Positions 1 through 9,401 of a stretch of 64,000 nt of DNA are shown piece after piece. Made by a program: the position numbers and the translations under genes. Every line of letters begins with the position of its first letter. Position 1 is the first letter of the stretch. Source of the stretch: Thermanaeromonas toyohensis ToBE (GTDB taxonomy: Bacteria > Bacillota > DSM-521 > Neomoorellales > Neomoorellaceae); contig NZ_LT838272.1 in NCBI RefSeq assembly GCF_900176005.1, positions 2,809,587 through 2,873,586 of the forward strand. Reading direction: 5' to 3'. The notes beneath the pieces were generated by a model. The model ran no database searches. It was given only the letters and a program-made list of their open reading frames with translations, and was not told where the DNA came from.

Positions 1-1383
1 CTCTGGTATACTGCAGTTCTGGCTTTTACTTTACTTCTCCTTGGTGGATTAGTTTATGCTTTGCTTTCCCATTATCTAGCGAGGGAAGTAGACTATTCCC
101 TAGCTAATAAAGCCCAAGAAGTAAAACGTTCTATTAAGGTAAGCCGTTTTTTACGCCAGCAGGGAATTATATTGCCAGATGTCAATGTCTTTTCTAGTCC
201 TGATACCTTCTTACAAGTAGTAGACTTGGAAGGGGAAATAGTCGCCCGTTCACGCAATCTAGGAAACCAACATCTACCAGTAGATGGAGATACCTTAGCC
301 AAAATTAGTCAGGGGATAGCTTTTTTCGAAACCAGGGAGGTAGGAAATCAAGTTCTTCGTTTATATAATTTTCCCCTCTATTTAGGCGACCAACCGGTAG
401 GCTTGCTCCAGGTTGGGCGGCTTTTACGTCCTATTTTAAGTATTTTAAGTGGGCTAAAGCAAATTTTGTTGTTTCTTAGCCTGCTGGTATTAATTGCTGC
501 AGCAAGCCTGGGGTATCTTCTAGCCCGAGCAGCTTTACGCCCCATCGACCGGATGACCCAGATCGCTGAGGAAATTAGTGAAGGGCGTGACCTGGCAAGG
601 CGAGTACCTTATGAAGGGCCTATGGATGAAGTGGGAAGGCTGGCAGCAACTTTTAATGGTATGCTTTCCCGTCTTCAAAATGCTTACCTAAAGCTAGAAG
701 AAGCTTATGCTGCTCAGCGGCGTTTTGTGGCTGATGTTTCCCACGAACTACGTACACCTTTAACTACTATACGCGGCAATATAGAACTCTTGCAACATAT
801 GGCTTCTACTGGTACTCCATTAGAGCCCGAAGCTTTGGCTGATATAGCTAGTGAAGCCGAACGTATGAGCCGTATGCTTAATAATCTTTTAACTCTAGCC
901 CGTGCTGATGCTGGTTTTACCCTGGAGCGCCGTCCTCTAGATATAGGAAAGTTATTACAAGAAATTGCCCGCCAAGCTCCCTTCCTGGGGCGGGCTTCCT
1001 TTTCTTTTTCTGGGTTGGCCGAATTAGAGGGCAAACTGATTCTAGGAAATAAAGATTTCCTAAAGCAATTATTTTTTATCCTCCTAGATAATGCCTTCAA
1101 ATATACTCCTCTAGAAGGAAAGGTTACCTTAAAAGCTGCTTTGCACGGTCAAGAAGTAGCCATCACTGTTACCGATACAGGTATGGGGATTTCGCCAGAA
1201 GATCTACCCCATATATTTGAACGTTTCTACCGGAGTGAAGCCAGTCGGCGTTATGGCGGTACTGGCTTAGGCTTGGCTATAGCCCGCTGGATCGTGGAAC
1301 AGCATGAAGGAAAAATTACTGTAGAAAGTCAGCCGGGTCAGGGAAGCACCTTTACCGTTTACCTGCCTAAGCTACCTGAATAA
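1..1383 (+). CDS. Sensor histidine kinase, 5' end outside window
   Basis: The reading frame is open from base 1, and a hydrophobic stretch precedes the first possible internal start at 61, so the gene begins upstream of the window. What remains is an extracytoplasmic sensor region, a second membrane helix (about residues 130-155 counted from base 61), a HAMP linker, a HisKA dimerisation domain with the phospho-acceptor His in [13 protein letters not shown], and an ATPase domain with N-box ([10 protein letters not shown]), DTGMGIS and GTGLGLAIA motifs. This is the classical OmpR-partner kinase layout. Its response regulator is presumably just upstream. The signal is not deducible. The secreted protein that follows at 1498 could be a target or sensor partner; that is a guess from proximity only. 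Confidence 0.9.
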   Translation, partial: LWYTAVLAFTLLLLGGLVYALLSHYLAREVDYSLANKAQEVKRSIKVSRFLRQQGIILPDVNVFSSPDTFLQVVDLEGEIVARSRNLGNQHLPVDGDTLAKISQGIAFFETREVGNQVLRLYNFPLYLGDQPVGLLQVGRLLRPILSILSGLKQILLFLSLLVLIAAASLGYLLARAALRPIDRMTQIAEEISEGRDLARRVPYEGPMDEVGRLAATFNGMLSRLQNAYLKLEEAYAAQRRFVADVSHELRTPLTTIRGNIELLQHMASTGTPLEPEALADIASEAERMSRMLNNLLTLARADAGFTLERRPLDIGKLLQEIARQAPFLGRASFSFSGLAELEGKLILGNKDFLKQLFFILLDNAFKYTPLEGKVTLKAALHGQEVAITVTDTGMGISPEDLPHIFERFYRSEASRRYGGTGLGLAIARWIVEQHEGKITVESQPGQGSTFTVYLPKLPE

Positions 1384-1497
1384 GCTTCTCTTCAGCAAAG
1401 AGGTTTTTCTTAGCTTTTTCTTAACCTCTTTTCATGTTATTTTAACCTTCTCGCTTTATATTAAAACTAAAGATAAACTTAAGGAGGTGCTTATTCC

Positions 1498-2124
1498 TTG
1501 AACAAAAAGAAAATGTTCCTTTTAAGCGCCGTGTTATTATTGGTTTTGAGCCTGGTAGGAGCTAGCGTTGCCCTGGCGCAAAACAATACCCAAACGCCCC
1601 GCGCTACCCTTCACCAGCTCTTCTGGGAGAAGTTGGCCGCCAATTTAGGTATTGATGTATCTAGACTACAAGAAGCCTTTAAAGTAGCTGGTAGTCAAGC
1701 TTTAGATGAGGCTATCCAACAAGGGTTACTCCCTGCTGACAAAGCTCAGAGGCTAAAGGAAGCCATAGAGAAAGGCCAATGGGGGCCCATGGAAAAATTT
1801 ATAAAATGGGGTGGTCCGCATAAATTTGGCAGGGGCTATGTTGGCGACCTGTTTAGGGATATTGCCAGTATCTTGGGGATGACCCCTCAAGAACTTAAAG
1901 AGGAACTTAAATCTGGTAAGACGCTAGAGGAAATAGCCAGTACTAAAGGCATGACTTTAGAGCAGCTTAAAGAAAAATGGCTGACTACCAAAAAGGCTGC
2001 TCTAGATAACCAGGTCAGCCAGGGTAAACTTTCTGCTGAAAAGGCCCAGCAAATCCTCTCCCGTCTAGAAAAGATAGACTTTAGCAAACTGGGACCGAGG
2101 ATCAAAGGTCCCTTGACAAATTAA
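1498..2124 (+). CDS. Secreted helical protein (DUF2680-like)
   Basis: A 208-residue protein starting at TTG, chosen because AAGGAGGTG lies 8-9 bases upstream. Residues 1-28 form a signal peptide ending at an ALAQ cleavage site. The mature part is rich in amphipathic helices and carries repeated short motifs (LGIDVSRLQEAF, LGMTPQELKEEL, KGMTLEQLKEKW) that resemble DUF2680-type exported Firmicute proteins. No catalytic motif or cysteine is visible, and the function is unknown. It follows the sensor kinase gene by 114 bases and may be co-transcribed. The promoter of the next gene (amt) overlaps its stop codon. Confidence 0.75.
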   Translation: MNKKKMFLLSAVLLLVLSLVGASVALAQNNTQTPRATLHQLFWEKLAANLGIDVSRLQEAFKVAGSQALDEAIQQGLLPADKAQRLKEAIEKGQWGPMEKFIKWGGPHKFGRGYVGDLFRDIASILGMTPQELKEELKSGKTLEEIASTKGMTLEQLKEKWLTTKKAALDNQVSQGKLSAEKAQQILSRLEKIDFSKLGPRIKGPLTN

Positions 2125-2140
2125 AGGGCTCTGCTATAAT
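2113..2140 (+). promoter_or_regulatory. Sigma-A promoter of the amt leader
   Basis: A perfect TTGACA (2113-2118) and a perfect TATAAT (2135-2140) are separated by 16 bases. Transcription should start near 2147, placing the whole hairpin leader at 2162-2229 in the 5' UTR of amt. The -35 box overlaps the end of the preceding coding region. Confidence 0.85.
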
Positions 2141-2161
2141 AAGCCCTAGAAAGAAGGTATA

Positions 2162-2197
2162 TGGGCGCTGCTGCCTAAGTTAACAGCAAAGGGGCTG
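2162..2197 (+). promoter_or_regulatory. ANTAR-type dual-hairpin antiterminator, amt leader
   Basis: Two short hairpins with six-base loops stand in tandem. P1 has TGGGC (2162-2166) and GCCTA (2173-2177) around loop GCTGCT. P2 has CAGC (2184-2187) and GCTG (2194-2197) around loop AAAGGG. They are seven bases apart. The 3' arm of P2 is also the first part of the terminator stem at 2194, so P2 and terminator exclude each other. This is the published layout of RNAs bound by ANTAR-domain antiterminators, whose hexaloops have A at position 1 and G at position 4. P2 fits fully. P1 keeps the G but has G in place of the first A. No ANTAR protein is encoded in the window. Confidence 0.6.
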
Positions 2198-2229
2198 CTA
2201 GTACATTCCGTACTAGCAGCTTTTTTTAT
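2194..2229 (+). terminator. Rho-independent terminator/attenuator before amt
   Basis: A perfect 11-bp stem GCTGCTAGTAC (2194-2204) pairs with GTACTAGCAGC (2210-2220) around ATTCC and is followed by seven T. It lies between the amt promoter and the amt gene, so it must be read through for expression. Confidence 0.92.
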
Positions 2230-2336
2230 TTGTATATGGGCTAGCCCGGAAGGAATTTGGCTGCAGCCGCCGGCGAAGATGTCGGGTTAAGTTCAAGTTA
2301 AAAAATTACCTCAATCCAATATAGGAGGGATATCTT

Positions 2337-3725
2337 ATGCGTTTCTTCGTCGCGGCTGTATTATGGTGGGTGTGGTGGACTAGTTTATCTGGTACGGCTT
2401 GGGCAGCGGAAACGCAAAGTATTAATGCGGGCGATACCGCCTTCCTTTTAGTTACTTCTGCCTTAGTTATGCTTATGACTCCTGGCTTGGCGCTTTTTTA
2501 TGGTGGCATGGTGAGAAGAAAAAATGTTTTAAATACGATTATGCAAAGCTTTATTGTCATGGCTCTTGTGTCGGTACAGTGGATACTTATAGGTTATTCT
2601 TTGGCCTTTGGTCCGGATGTGGGTAATATTATCGGGAACCTCAGTTGGGCAGGTTTCCACCAGGTAGGGTTAACTCCTAACCCCGATTATGCACCTAGCA
2701 TTCCACATCAAGTCTTCGCTGCCTTTCAGCTAATGTTTGCTATAATTACACCGGCTCTGATTTCCGGGTCTATTGCTGAAAGAATGCGGTTTCCTGCTTA
2801 TTTGTTGTTCGCTTTACTTTGGGCAACTTTTGTTTACGATCCTCTAGCCCATTGGGTATGGGGTGTAAATGGGTGGTTGCGAAATCTAGGAGCCCTGGAT
2901 TTTGCAGGCGGTACGGTGGTGCATATCAGCGCTGGTGTAGCCGGTTTAGTGGCTGCCCTGGTTTTAGGCCAGCGGCGAGGGTATGGCAAGTTACCCATGC
3001 CTCCGCATAATTTACCTATGACGGTTATAGGAACTGCTCTTTTATGGTTTGGATGGTTCGGGTTTAATGCGGGCAGTGCCCTGGCAGCCTCTGAGCTAGC
3101 TAGCAATGCTTTTATTACCACCAATACAGCAGCAGGAGCGGCTGTCTTAAGTTGGATGTTCACCGAGTGGATACTCCATGGAAAACCGACTGTACTGGGA
3201 GCGGCAAGTGGAGCTATTGCAGGCCTGGTAGCTATTACACCTGCTGCTGGCTATGTAACGCCCTTAGCCTCTGTAATTATCGGCGTAGTAGCTGGGATAC
3301 TTTGTTGTCTTGCGGTTAGCGTTCTAAAGAAAAGGATGGGTTATGACGATGCCCTCGACGCCTTTGGTTGTCACGGTATAGGAGGTACGTGGGGATCCCT
3401 GGCTACTGGCCTATTTGCCTCGCAAGCTGTGAACCCGGCAGGCAACAATGGTTTATTTTATGGCAATCCTTCCCTATTAATGACGCAGTTTATAGCTGTT
3501 CTGGCAGCTTGGTCCTTTGTCGCTGCCACCACCTTTATAATCCTTAAAGTAGTAGGATTGCTTACACCTTTAAGGGCCAGTGCTGAAGAGGAAGAAATGG
3601 GACTAGACCTGTCCCAACATGGCGAAGATGCCTACCCAGATATGCCTGCAGCATTGTTGCAAGTTAATCATGGTAATGAAAGCCAGGTAGCACCAGAGAT
3701 ATTAGTGGGTAAAAGCATACCTTGA
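2337..3725 (+). CDS. amt: Ammonium transporter Amt
   Basis: A 462-residue Amt/Mep/Rh-family channel. It has an N-terminal signal peptide (about residues 1-23, ending TAWAA) as in many bacterial Amt proteins, then about eleven membrane helices. Family motifs include the N-terminal TPGLALFYGGMVRRKN, the central FAGGTVVHISAG and the C-terminal DALDAFGCHGIGGTWG with one of the pore histidines. The ATG follows AGGAGGG at normal spacing. It is 27 bases upstream of glnK, the usual pairing in which GlnK plugs the channel when nitrogen is plentiful. Expression appears to be set by the conditional terminator in the leader. Confidence 0.96.
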   Translation: MRFFVAAVLWWVWWTSLSGTAWAAETQSINAGDTAFLLVTSALVMLMTPGLALFYGGMVRRKNVLNTIMQSFIVMALVSVQWILIGYSLAFGPDVGNIIGNLSWAGFHQVGLTPNPDYAPSIPHQVFAAFQLMFAIITPALISGSIAERMRFPAYLLFALLWATFVYDPLAHWVWGVNGWLRNLGALDFAGGTVVHISAGVAGLVAALVLGQRRGYGKLPMPPHNLPMTVIGTALLWFGWFGFNAGSALAASELASNAFITTNTAAGAAVLSWMFTEWILHGKPTVLGAASGAIAGLVAITPAAGYVTPLASVIIGVVAGILCCLAVSVLKKRMGYDDALDAFGCHGIGGTWGSLATGLFASQAVNPAGNNGLFYGNPSLLMTQFIAVLAAWSFVAATTFIILKVVGLLTPLRASAEEEEMGLDLSQHGEDAYPDMPAALLQVNHGNESQVAPEILVGKSIP

Positions 3726-3737
3726 AATTAAAGATAG

Positions 3738-4091
<354 letters not shown>

Positions 4092-4129
4092 TTTAATCCT
4101 AGTAACTTGGCCATTTAAATAATTCTATA

Positions 4130-4174
4130 TAGGGCAAGGGAGTCCTAGAATTTTGGTGAGGCAAAGAAGCCTCA
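4130..4174 (+). promoter_or_regulatory. ANTAR-type dual-hairpin antiterminator, glnA leader
   Basis: P1 pairs TAGGGC (4130-4135) with GTCCTA (4142-4147; one G-U) around hexaloop AAGGGA. P2 pairs TGAGGC (4157-4162) perfectly with GCCTCA (4169-4174) around hexaloop AAAGAA. Both loops have A at position 1 and G at position 4, the known ANTAR recognition pattern, and the linker is nine bases. The 3' arm of P2 is also part of the 5' arm of the terminator that follows, so bound P2 would prevent termination. This is a cleaner match than the amt leader. Confidence 0.8.
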
Positions 4175-4212
4175 GCGACTAAAGCTTTAGGTGTCGCTGG
4201 GGCTTCTTTTCT
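4166..4212 (+). terminator. Terminator/attenuator before glnA
   Basis: GAAGCCTCAGCGAC (4166-4179) pairs with GTCGCTGGGGCTTC (4193-4206) with one G-U pair; the loop is 13 bases and a run of four T plus CTT follows. It sits between glnK and glnA and overlaps hairpin P2 of the ANTAR-like site. Confidence 0.88.
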
Positions 4213-4251
4213 TAAAATACCAAACACTACTTGGAGGAGGCTCTAAACTTT

Positions 4252-5673
4252 ATGGAAAGAAAACCGAAAGAACTTTTAACTTGGGCTAAAGATACGGGGA
4301 TCAAGATGGTAGACCTCAAGTTTATTGATCTGCCCGGATTATGGCAGCATTTCAGCGTACCCCTTTCAGAAGTAGATGAAAAAAGTTTAGTAGAAGGGTT
4401 TGGCTTCGACGGCTCTAGCATACGGGGGTTCAAGGAGATCCACGAGAGCGACATGCTTCTCGTACCAGACCTCGATACCGCCTTTATAGATCCCTTCTGT
4501 GACACGCCCACTTTAAGTTTTATCTGTAATGTTGTTGATCCGGTTACTAAGAAAAATTTTGAACGCGATCCCCGTTATGTAGCCCAAAAGGCCGAAGAAT
4601 ACCTTAAATCTACTGGAATCGCTGATACTAGCTATTGGGGACCGGAAGCTGAGTTCTTTATCTTCGATGATGTGCGTTTTGATCAGAATTACCATTATGG
4701 GTACTACTTTCTAGACTCCAAGGAAGGATTCTGGAATTCTGGAGCAGAAGAACGACCCAACCTGGGATATAAGCCTCGCTATAAAGAAGGTTATTTCCCG
4801 GTACCTCCTACAGATAGCTTACAAAATCTGCGTACAGAAATGGTTATGGTAATGGAACAGTGTGGCATCAAAGTGGAATGCCATCACCATGAAGTAGCTA
4901 CTGCTGGCCAGTGCGAAATCGATATGAAATATGCAACCTTAACCAAAATGGCCGACCAGTTGCTCCTATATAAATACATTATTAAAAATGTAGCTCGAAA
5001 GCATAATAAAACTGCCACCTTTATGCCTAAGCCTATTTTCCAGGATAACGGTTCGGGCATGCATGTGCACCAGAGCCTGTGGAAAGATGGTAAACCGCTC
5101 TTTTATGATGCCAATGGCTACGCAGGTTTAAGTGAACTAGCCAGGTATTATATAGGGGGTCTTCTAAAGCATGGTCCGGCCTTGGCGGCCTTCTGCAGCC
5201 CCACAACTAATTCTTTCAAGCGGCTGGTGCCCGGGTTTGAGGCTCCTGTTTACCTAGTTTACTCCCAGAGGAACCGTAGTGCGGCTGTACGTGTTCCCAT
5301 GTATTCCTCCAACCCCCAAGCTAAACGGATAGAATATCGCCCGCCAGACCCCTCTTGCAACCCTTATTTCGCTTTTGCGGCCATGCTTCTGGCAGGGCTG
5401 GATGGTATTCTAAACAAGATCGACCCGGGTGAACCGTTAGATAAGAACATCTATGAATTGACTCCTGAAGAAGTAAAGGCCATACGTTCCCTCCCTGGCT
5501 CACTGGACGAGGCTCTAAAAGCATTAGAAACAGACCATGAGTTCCTCCTCCAAGGAGGAGTATTTACCGAGGAGCTCATTGAAGCATGGATCAACTATAA
5601 GAAGAGCAAGGAAATTGATGCAGTAAGGATGAGACCCCATCCCTATGAATTTATTCTTTACTTTGATGTGTAA
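4252..5673 (+). CDS. glnA: Glutamine synthetase, type I
   Basis: A 473-residue GSI subunit; the enzyme makes glutamine from glutamate, ammonia and ATP. Start ATG 4252 is preferred over an in-frame TTG at 4231 because GGAGGAGG (4233-4240) fits the ATG. Visible motifs are [12 protein letters not shown] (latch), [10 protein letters not shown] (metal ligands), [19 protein letters not shown], the flexible loop with [13 protein letters not shown], and [14 protein letters not shown]. The length and the Tyr in [10 protein letters not shown] resemble the GSI-beta branch, in which this Tyr can be adenylylated; no adenylyltransferase is seen here. Control is inferred to act through the leader antiterminator and through GlnK. 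Confidence 0.97.
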   Translation: MERKPKELLTWAKDTGIKMVDLKFIDLPGLWQHFSVPLSEVDEKSLVEGFGFDGSSIRGFKEIHESDMLLVPDLDTAFIDPFCDTPTLSFICNVVDPVTKKNFERDPRYVAQKAEEYLKSTGIADTSYWGPEAEFFIFDDVRFDQNYHYGYYFLDSKEGFWNSGAEERPNLGYKPRYKEGYFPVPPTDSLQNLRTEMVMVMEQCGIKVECHHHEVATAGQCEIDMKYATLTKMADQLLLYKYIIKNVARKHNKTATFMPKPIFQDNGSGMHVHQSLWKDGKPLFYDANGYAGLSELARYYIGGLLKHGPALAAFCSPTTNSFKRLVPGFEAPVYLVYSQRNRSAAVRVPMYSSNPQAKRIEYRPPDPSCNPYFAFAAMLLAGLDGILNKIDPGEPLDKNIYELTPEEVKAIRSLPGSLDEALKALETDHEFLLQGGVFTEELIEAWINYKKSKEIDAVRMRPHPYEFILYFDV

Positions 5674-5693
5674 TGCCCTTGGTATAATATCAT

Positions 5694-5731
5694 GGGTGGG
5701 TATCCCTCCTTTCTGGATACCCACCCTTTTT
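5694..5731 (+). terminator. Terminator of glnA
   Basis: A perfect 12-bp stem GGGTGGGTATCC (5694-5705) / GGATACCCACCC (5715-5726) with a nine-base loop is followed by TTTTTAT. The next gene converges from the minus strand; no T-run follows the hairpin in that direction. Confidence 0.92.
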
Positions 5732-5755
5732 ATAATGTGTTTATTCTCCCACATA

Positions 5756-6901
5756 TTAGCGTATTAATTCCAAAAAGGCTTCAATGCGGACTTTAAGCTG
5801 CTCAAGATCACTAGGAGAATAATCGGTCTCAATTTGCAGGTAAGGAACACCGTACTCTTCCTGTACCATTTTTTTAAGACTATAAGCTTCTATGTTATAG
5901 GTGTGGCAGGCCTGCCAGGTAAGATCGATAACACCGTTTATCTTATATTCCTGAATTAAACGGCTAAGTAAGGTAAACCGGCCTCGATTGGGCGTTAAAC
6001 AAGGGCAAGGTACTTGCAAATATTTAGTGGCAATGGCCCACCAAGGATCACCTTCCTCTTCCACTAGGGGTTCTAGCGGCTTAATACCGCTACAAGACTC
6101 CAAACAAACTACTACTCCACCCCCGCTTTCTACCAAAGTTATTACTTTTTCTGACCCTAGACCCACCGGACATCCTGTCAAAAGTATTCGCGGTGTACCA
6201 GGAGGTACGGCATATATACCTTTCGCTATTCTTTCTTTTACCACTAAAGTGGCCCGGTGAACAGCAGTAATGTTCGTTTCTAGGTCCAAAGTAAAACCCT
6301 TAGCCCATAATACCTTCAAAACGTCCAACCCCCACAAGGGGGCCGGATCATGGCAATTTAACTGGCTAAATTCTAGTAAAGCCCTCCTTTCCTCGTTGAC
6401 TAAACGGATCGCTTGTCGTAACTTATCAGAGGTTACCTTTACTCCAAATTCTCTTTCTAAGCGATCTTTAAATTTAAGTATTTCTTCGTACCAATAAGTT
6501 AAAGCGTTTTGTCCCTCTGCACTGGGGGGCAACTTTAGAATATGCAGGGGTTTATATTTGCTAAGCAATTCATACATCTTCTTTTTACCGTCACAAGTGG
6601 TTTCGGCCACTAGCAAATCAGCAAAATAAAAGTAAGGGCAAGTATCAGTGATGGCGAAACCGAAGCTCGACTTTATTAAAGGGCAAAGATTCCGGGGCAA
6701 TATTCTTTCAGCAGCAGAAATGGGGTCTGGCCTGGTACCGCAGAGGGAAACCGGGATAGCTCCAGCTGCAAGAATAACTTCCTTGGGAGCAAATGCGCAG
6801 TAAGTACCCACCACCTTTTTGCCCCGTTCTTTAGCTTTCTTGATTTCCATAATATTCCTTTCCCGTAAACCCTCAAAATAAGCTAAAGGATTTGCCTCCA
6901 T
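5756..6901 (-). CDS. Double-cubane-cluster protein, 2-hydroxyacyl-CoA dehydratase superfamily
   Basis: A 381-residue member of the HgdB/BcrBC-like superfamily. Cysteines at about residues 35 (GTYCAFAPKE), 73 (RNLCPLIKSS), 88 (TDTCPYFYFAD) and 103 (TTCDGKKKMYE) match the double-cubane-cluster proteins described from Carboxydothermus, which hold an [8Fe-9S] cluster and reduce small molecules at very low potential when an ATP-driven activator feeds them. No activator ATPase (HgdC type) is adjacent. It is the last gene of a four-gene minus-strand unit, 26 bases after the methyltransferase/corrinoid fusion. RBS AAGGAG supports the ATG. The substrate is unknown; the context suggests methyl or sulfur chemistry of small substrates, or a reductant supply for corrinoid (inference). 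Confidence 0.85.
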   Translation of the reverse strand: MEANPLAYFEGLRERNIMEIKKAKERGKKVVGTYCAFAPKEVILAAGAIPVSLCGTRPDPISAAERILPRNLCPLIKSSFGFAITDTCPYFYFADLLVAETTCDGKKKMYELLSKYKPLHILKLPPSAEGQNALTYWYEEILKFKDRLEREFGVKVTSDKLRQAIRLVNEERRALLEFSQLNCHDPAPLWGLDVLKVLWAKGFTLDLETNITAVHRATLVVKERIAKGIYAVPPGTPRILLTGCPVGLGSEKVITLVESGGGVVVCLESCSGIKPLEPLVEEEGDPWWAIATKYLQVPCPCLTPNRGRFTLLSRLIQEYKINGVIDLTWQACHTYNIEAYSLKKMVQEEYGVPYLQIETDYSPSDLEQLKVRIEAFLELIR

Positions 6902-6927
6902 TTTTAATTCTCCTTAGCCCCCCTTGC

Positions 6928-8562
6928 CTAATTCCCCTTTTTCCTAAGTAGGCGAGCTACTTCATTTACTGCTCCCAAAGCATCAGAAGCATAAGCGTCC
7001 GCTCCAATTTTACGCGCAAATTCCTCGCTGACAGGTGCTCCTCCTACTATAATCTTGACCTTGTCTAGCTTTTCTTTTTTCAAAACTTGTACAGTCTTTT
7101 CCATAGATTTCATGGTGGTGGTAGTTAGAGCTGAAAGTCCTATTATGTCAGGTCGGTATTTTTGGGCTGCTTCTAGAAACTGGCTGGGAGACACGTCTTT
7201 ACCTAGGTCAATAACTTCATAAGCATTAGCGGCCAGCATTAATCCTACTAAATTTTTACCAATATCATGCAAGTCACCCTGCACAGTTCCCAATACTATC
7301 CTGCCACGGGTAGCAGAGTTATCCTTAAGGAGGATGGGCTTTATGATTTCGAGACCGGCATACATGGCCTGGGTAATAAGTAAAAGTTCAGGAATAAATA
7401 TTGCCTGTTGCTGGTAAAGTTCTCCTGCCCTATTTACTCCCGGAATCAGCGCTCCGTGAAGGATAGCCATTGCATCTAAGCCTATATTTAATCCCTGCTT
7501 TACTAGGTCAAGCACCTTTTCTTTATCGCCCTTAAGTATAACCTCCTGTAAAGAACCAAGTAATTTAGAGTGGGAGGGAGAAAGACGGGGAAAGGATTTA
7601 GCTGTGGTAACAAAAACCCGTATATTTTCTGGAGGGACATTTAAAGGCAAGGTACATCCAGTGGATAAAATAAAGTTATTAATGGATTGCATGCTTAAAA
7701 GGAGATTCTTCGTGACATTTTCAACCTGCTCCGGTGTGCCCTCTAACATAACCCCCACGGGATCTATATTGCCAATTAGCACTACATTTTCTGGTACCTC
7801 TCGGGCAATCCCAACCAAGTTAACTGCTGTATCCAAGCTTAAGCCTTGGGCCCCAGTAGCCACTAACTCTTTAATCATATAGGTGGTATCACCACAAATA
7901 TGAAGTATGTTCATGGCTGGAAGGTATAAAAAAATTTCTCGTATATACTGGCCTGAAAACTGCCAAAATTGGGCAGGAGATAATAAAGAACCCAGCGGTT
8001 CAGAAATCCATAAAATATCTGCCCCAGCACCTAGCAAAGCTTCCCCATAACGCTTTAATACTTGAGTAGTAAAGGTAAGTAGGGAATGTAAAAAATAAGG
8101 ATCAGTAACTGCTTTAAGGATGACATTAGTAGGACCGCTTAAAGCGCCGGCTAAAGTAAAAGGCCCCGTTAAAGAGCCTATCACCATTTTTTCTGTTTTC
8201 TTTTTTATCAGGCGTATGGCTTCAATATTGACCGGCAAACGGCCATCGCAATAAGGATCGGGTATCTTCAATTTTCCTAAGTCCGTTAGACTAGCGATAG
8301 GGTGTTCTTCTAGGATAGGGGCGCTCTCATCAGAATAACGCGTTTTTAAGCCTAGAGCCTCAGCTTCTACTACAAGATCAGTAATAGGTCGGATGAAATC
8401 AGGTTGAAATTGTTCTGCTAAGTAACAAGCTGTTTCCGCTAGGAGTAAAGGGGAAAAGTAAACCTCTTTTAAGCTTACTCCCATAAGAGCTGCTCCGGGA
8501 AAACTACCTATGTAAAATACGAGACGCCTTTCACTCTTTTCCACCAGATCGATAAGCCGCAT
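6928..8562 (-). CDS. UroD-type methyltransferase fused to corrinoid-binding protein
   Basis: A 544-residue fusion. Residues 1-330 are a uroporphyrinogen-decarboxylase-fold methyltransferase of the MtaA/MtbA class; the zinc ligands His221-x-Cys223 (NILHICGDT) and Cys303 (STGCTLP) are present. Residues 335-544 are a complete methionine-synthase-like corrinoid protein with a helical cap and a B12 domain carrying GDLHDIGKNLV (axial His432), a Ser/Thr loop LSALTTTTM and IVGGAP. In characterised pathways these are separate proteins. The fusion implies methyl transfer from a substrate to its own cobalamin or from cobalamin to a thiol. It lies 17 bases behind an ABC permease and before a double-cubane protein, suggesting a substrate-specific demethylation unit. 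The substrate cannot be named from sequence. Confidence 0.88.
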   Translation of the reverse strand: MRLIDLVEKSERRLVFYIGSFPGAALMGVSLKEVYFSPLLLAETACYLAEQFQPDFIRPITDLVVEAEALGLKTRYSDESAPILEEHPIASLTDLGKLKIPDPYCDGRLPVNIEAIRLIKKKTEKMVIGSLTGPFTLAGALSGPTNVILKAVTDPYFLHSLLTFTTQVLKRYGEALLGAGADILWISEPLGSLLSPAQFWQFSGQYIREIFLYLPAMNILHICGDTTYMIKELVATGAQGLSLDTAVNLVGIAREVPENVVLIGNIDPVGVMLEGTPEQVENVTKNLLLSMQSINNFILSTGCTLPLNVPPENIRVFVTTAKSFPRLSPSHSKLLGSLQEVILKGDKEKVLDLVKQGLNIGLDAMAILHGALIPGVNRAGELYQQQAIFIPELLLITQAMYAGLEIIKPILLKDNSATRGRIVLGTVQGDLHDIGKNLVGLMLAANAYEVIDLGKDVSPSQFLEAAQKYRPDIIGLSALTTTTMKSMEKTVQVLKKEKLDKVKIIVGGAPVSEEFARKIGADAYASDALGAVNEVARLLRKKGN

Positions 8563-8579
8563 CTTTTACCTCCCATCCC

Positions 8580-9401
8580 TCATTCGACCCATGAAAAACA
8601 TCGGTGCTCAATTAGATGAAATATCTTATCAAAGGCCGTTCCAATAAGCCCAATAATTATAATTCCGGCTAGAGCTACATCCGTACGCAAGAGTTCATGG
8701 GCATACCAGATGAGATATCCCAACCCAGCGGTACTCCCGGGGAGCATTTCAGCTGCCACCACGCACATCCAACCTATACCTAGGCCTATACGGATACCAG
8801 TTAAAATAGAAGGAAAAGCTAAGGGTACAATTATCTTTAATAGTAAGGCTATTTCTGTGGCTCCCTCTGTTTGAGCCGCTCCTATAATTAAAGGGGAGAC
8901 GCTTTGGACCCCGTGAATGGTATTTAAAAGTACAGGGAAGAAAACGCCAATTATAATAATGATTAACATAGAAAGCTGCATATTACCCCAAATCATATTC
9001 CCCGCCGGTAAACTTAAAATCTCCGCTATGCTGATAATCCCTGTCCAGGCTAAAATTAAGGGGACCCAGGCCAGCGGAGGTACTGGCCTTAATAATTCCA
9101 CCAGGGGTTCTACAATGTCCTTTACCCACGAAAAGCGCCCCATAAATACCCCTAAAGGCACAGCTATAACTACGGCCAGGGTAAACCCCATCATTACCCT
9201 GGCTAGACTAACGCAAATATTATCAAAGAGGGAAGTATTGGTTAAGACTTTAGCAAAGGGATGTACTAGAATTACCAGCACTTGCCCTACTCGGGGTAAG
9301 ACACTGGGCTTCTCTAGATAAATAGCTCCCATTTCCCACAACATGACTACCAAGAACGGCAATAGAAGGGAAGAAAATATTTTAGACCACCGGATCCTCA
9401 T
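8580..9401 (-). CDS. ABC transporter permease, SsuC/TauC type
   Basis: A 273-residue inner-membrane permease with about six hydrophobic helices and the BPD_transp_1 EAA-like loop (ILTGIRIGLGIGWMCVVAAEML). It overlaps the substrate-binding gene by four bases (ATGA). Family members import sulfonates, nitrate, taurine or thiamine precursors. No ATP-binding subunit is adjacent, which is unusual; an ATPase encoded elsewhere would have to serve it. Confidence 0.88.
   Translation of the reverse strand: MRIRWSKIFSSLLLPFLVVMLWEMGAIYLEKPSVLPRVGQVLVILVHPFAKVLTNTSLFDNICVSLARVMMGFTLAVVIAVPLGVFMGRFSWVKDIVEPLVELLRPVPPLAWVPLILAWTGIISIAEILSLPAGNMIWGNMQLSMLIIIIIGVFFPVLLNTIHGVQSVSPLIIGAAQTEGATEIALLLKIIVPLAFPSILTGIRIGLGIGWMCVVAAEMLPGSTAGLGYLIWYAHELLRTDVALAGIIIIGLIGTAFDKIFHLIEHRCFSWVE

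Noticed and set aside
2834-3163. Long open frames opposite or overlapping real genes (for example 2834-3163, 12014-12460, 16188-16607, 47848-48237, 58620-59120)
   Set aside because: They lie inside well-identified genes, lack RBS and show no family features; they are by-products of codon use.
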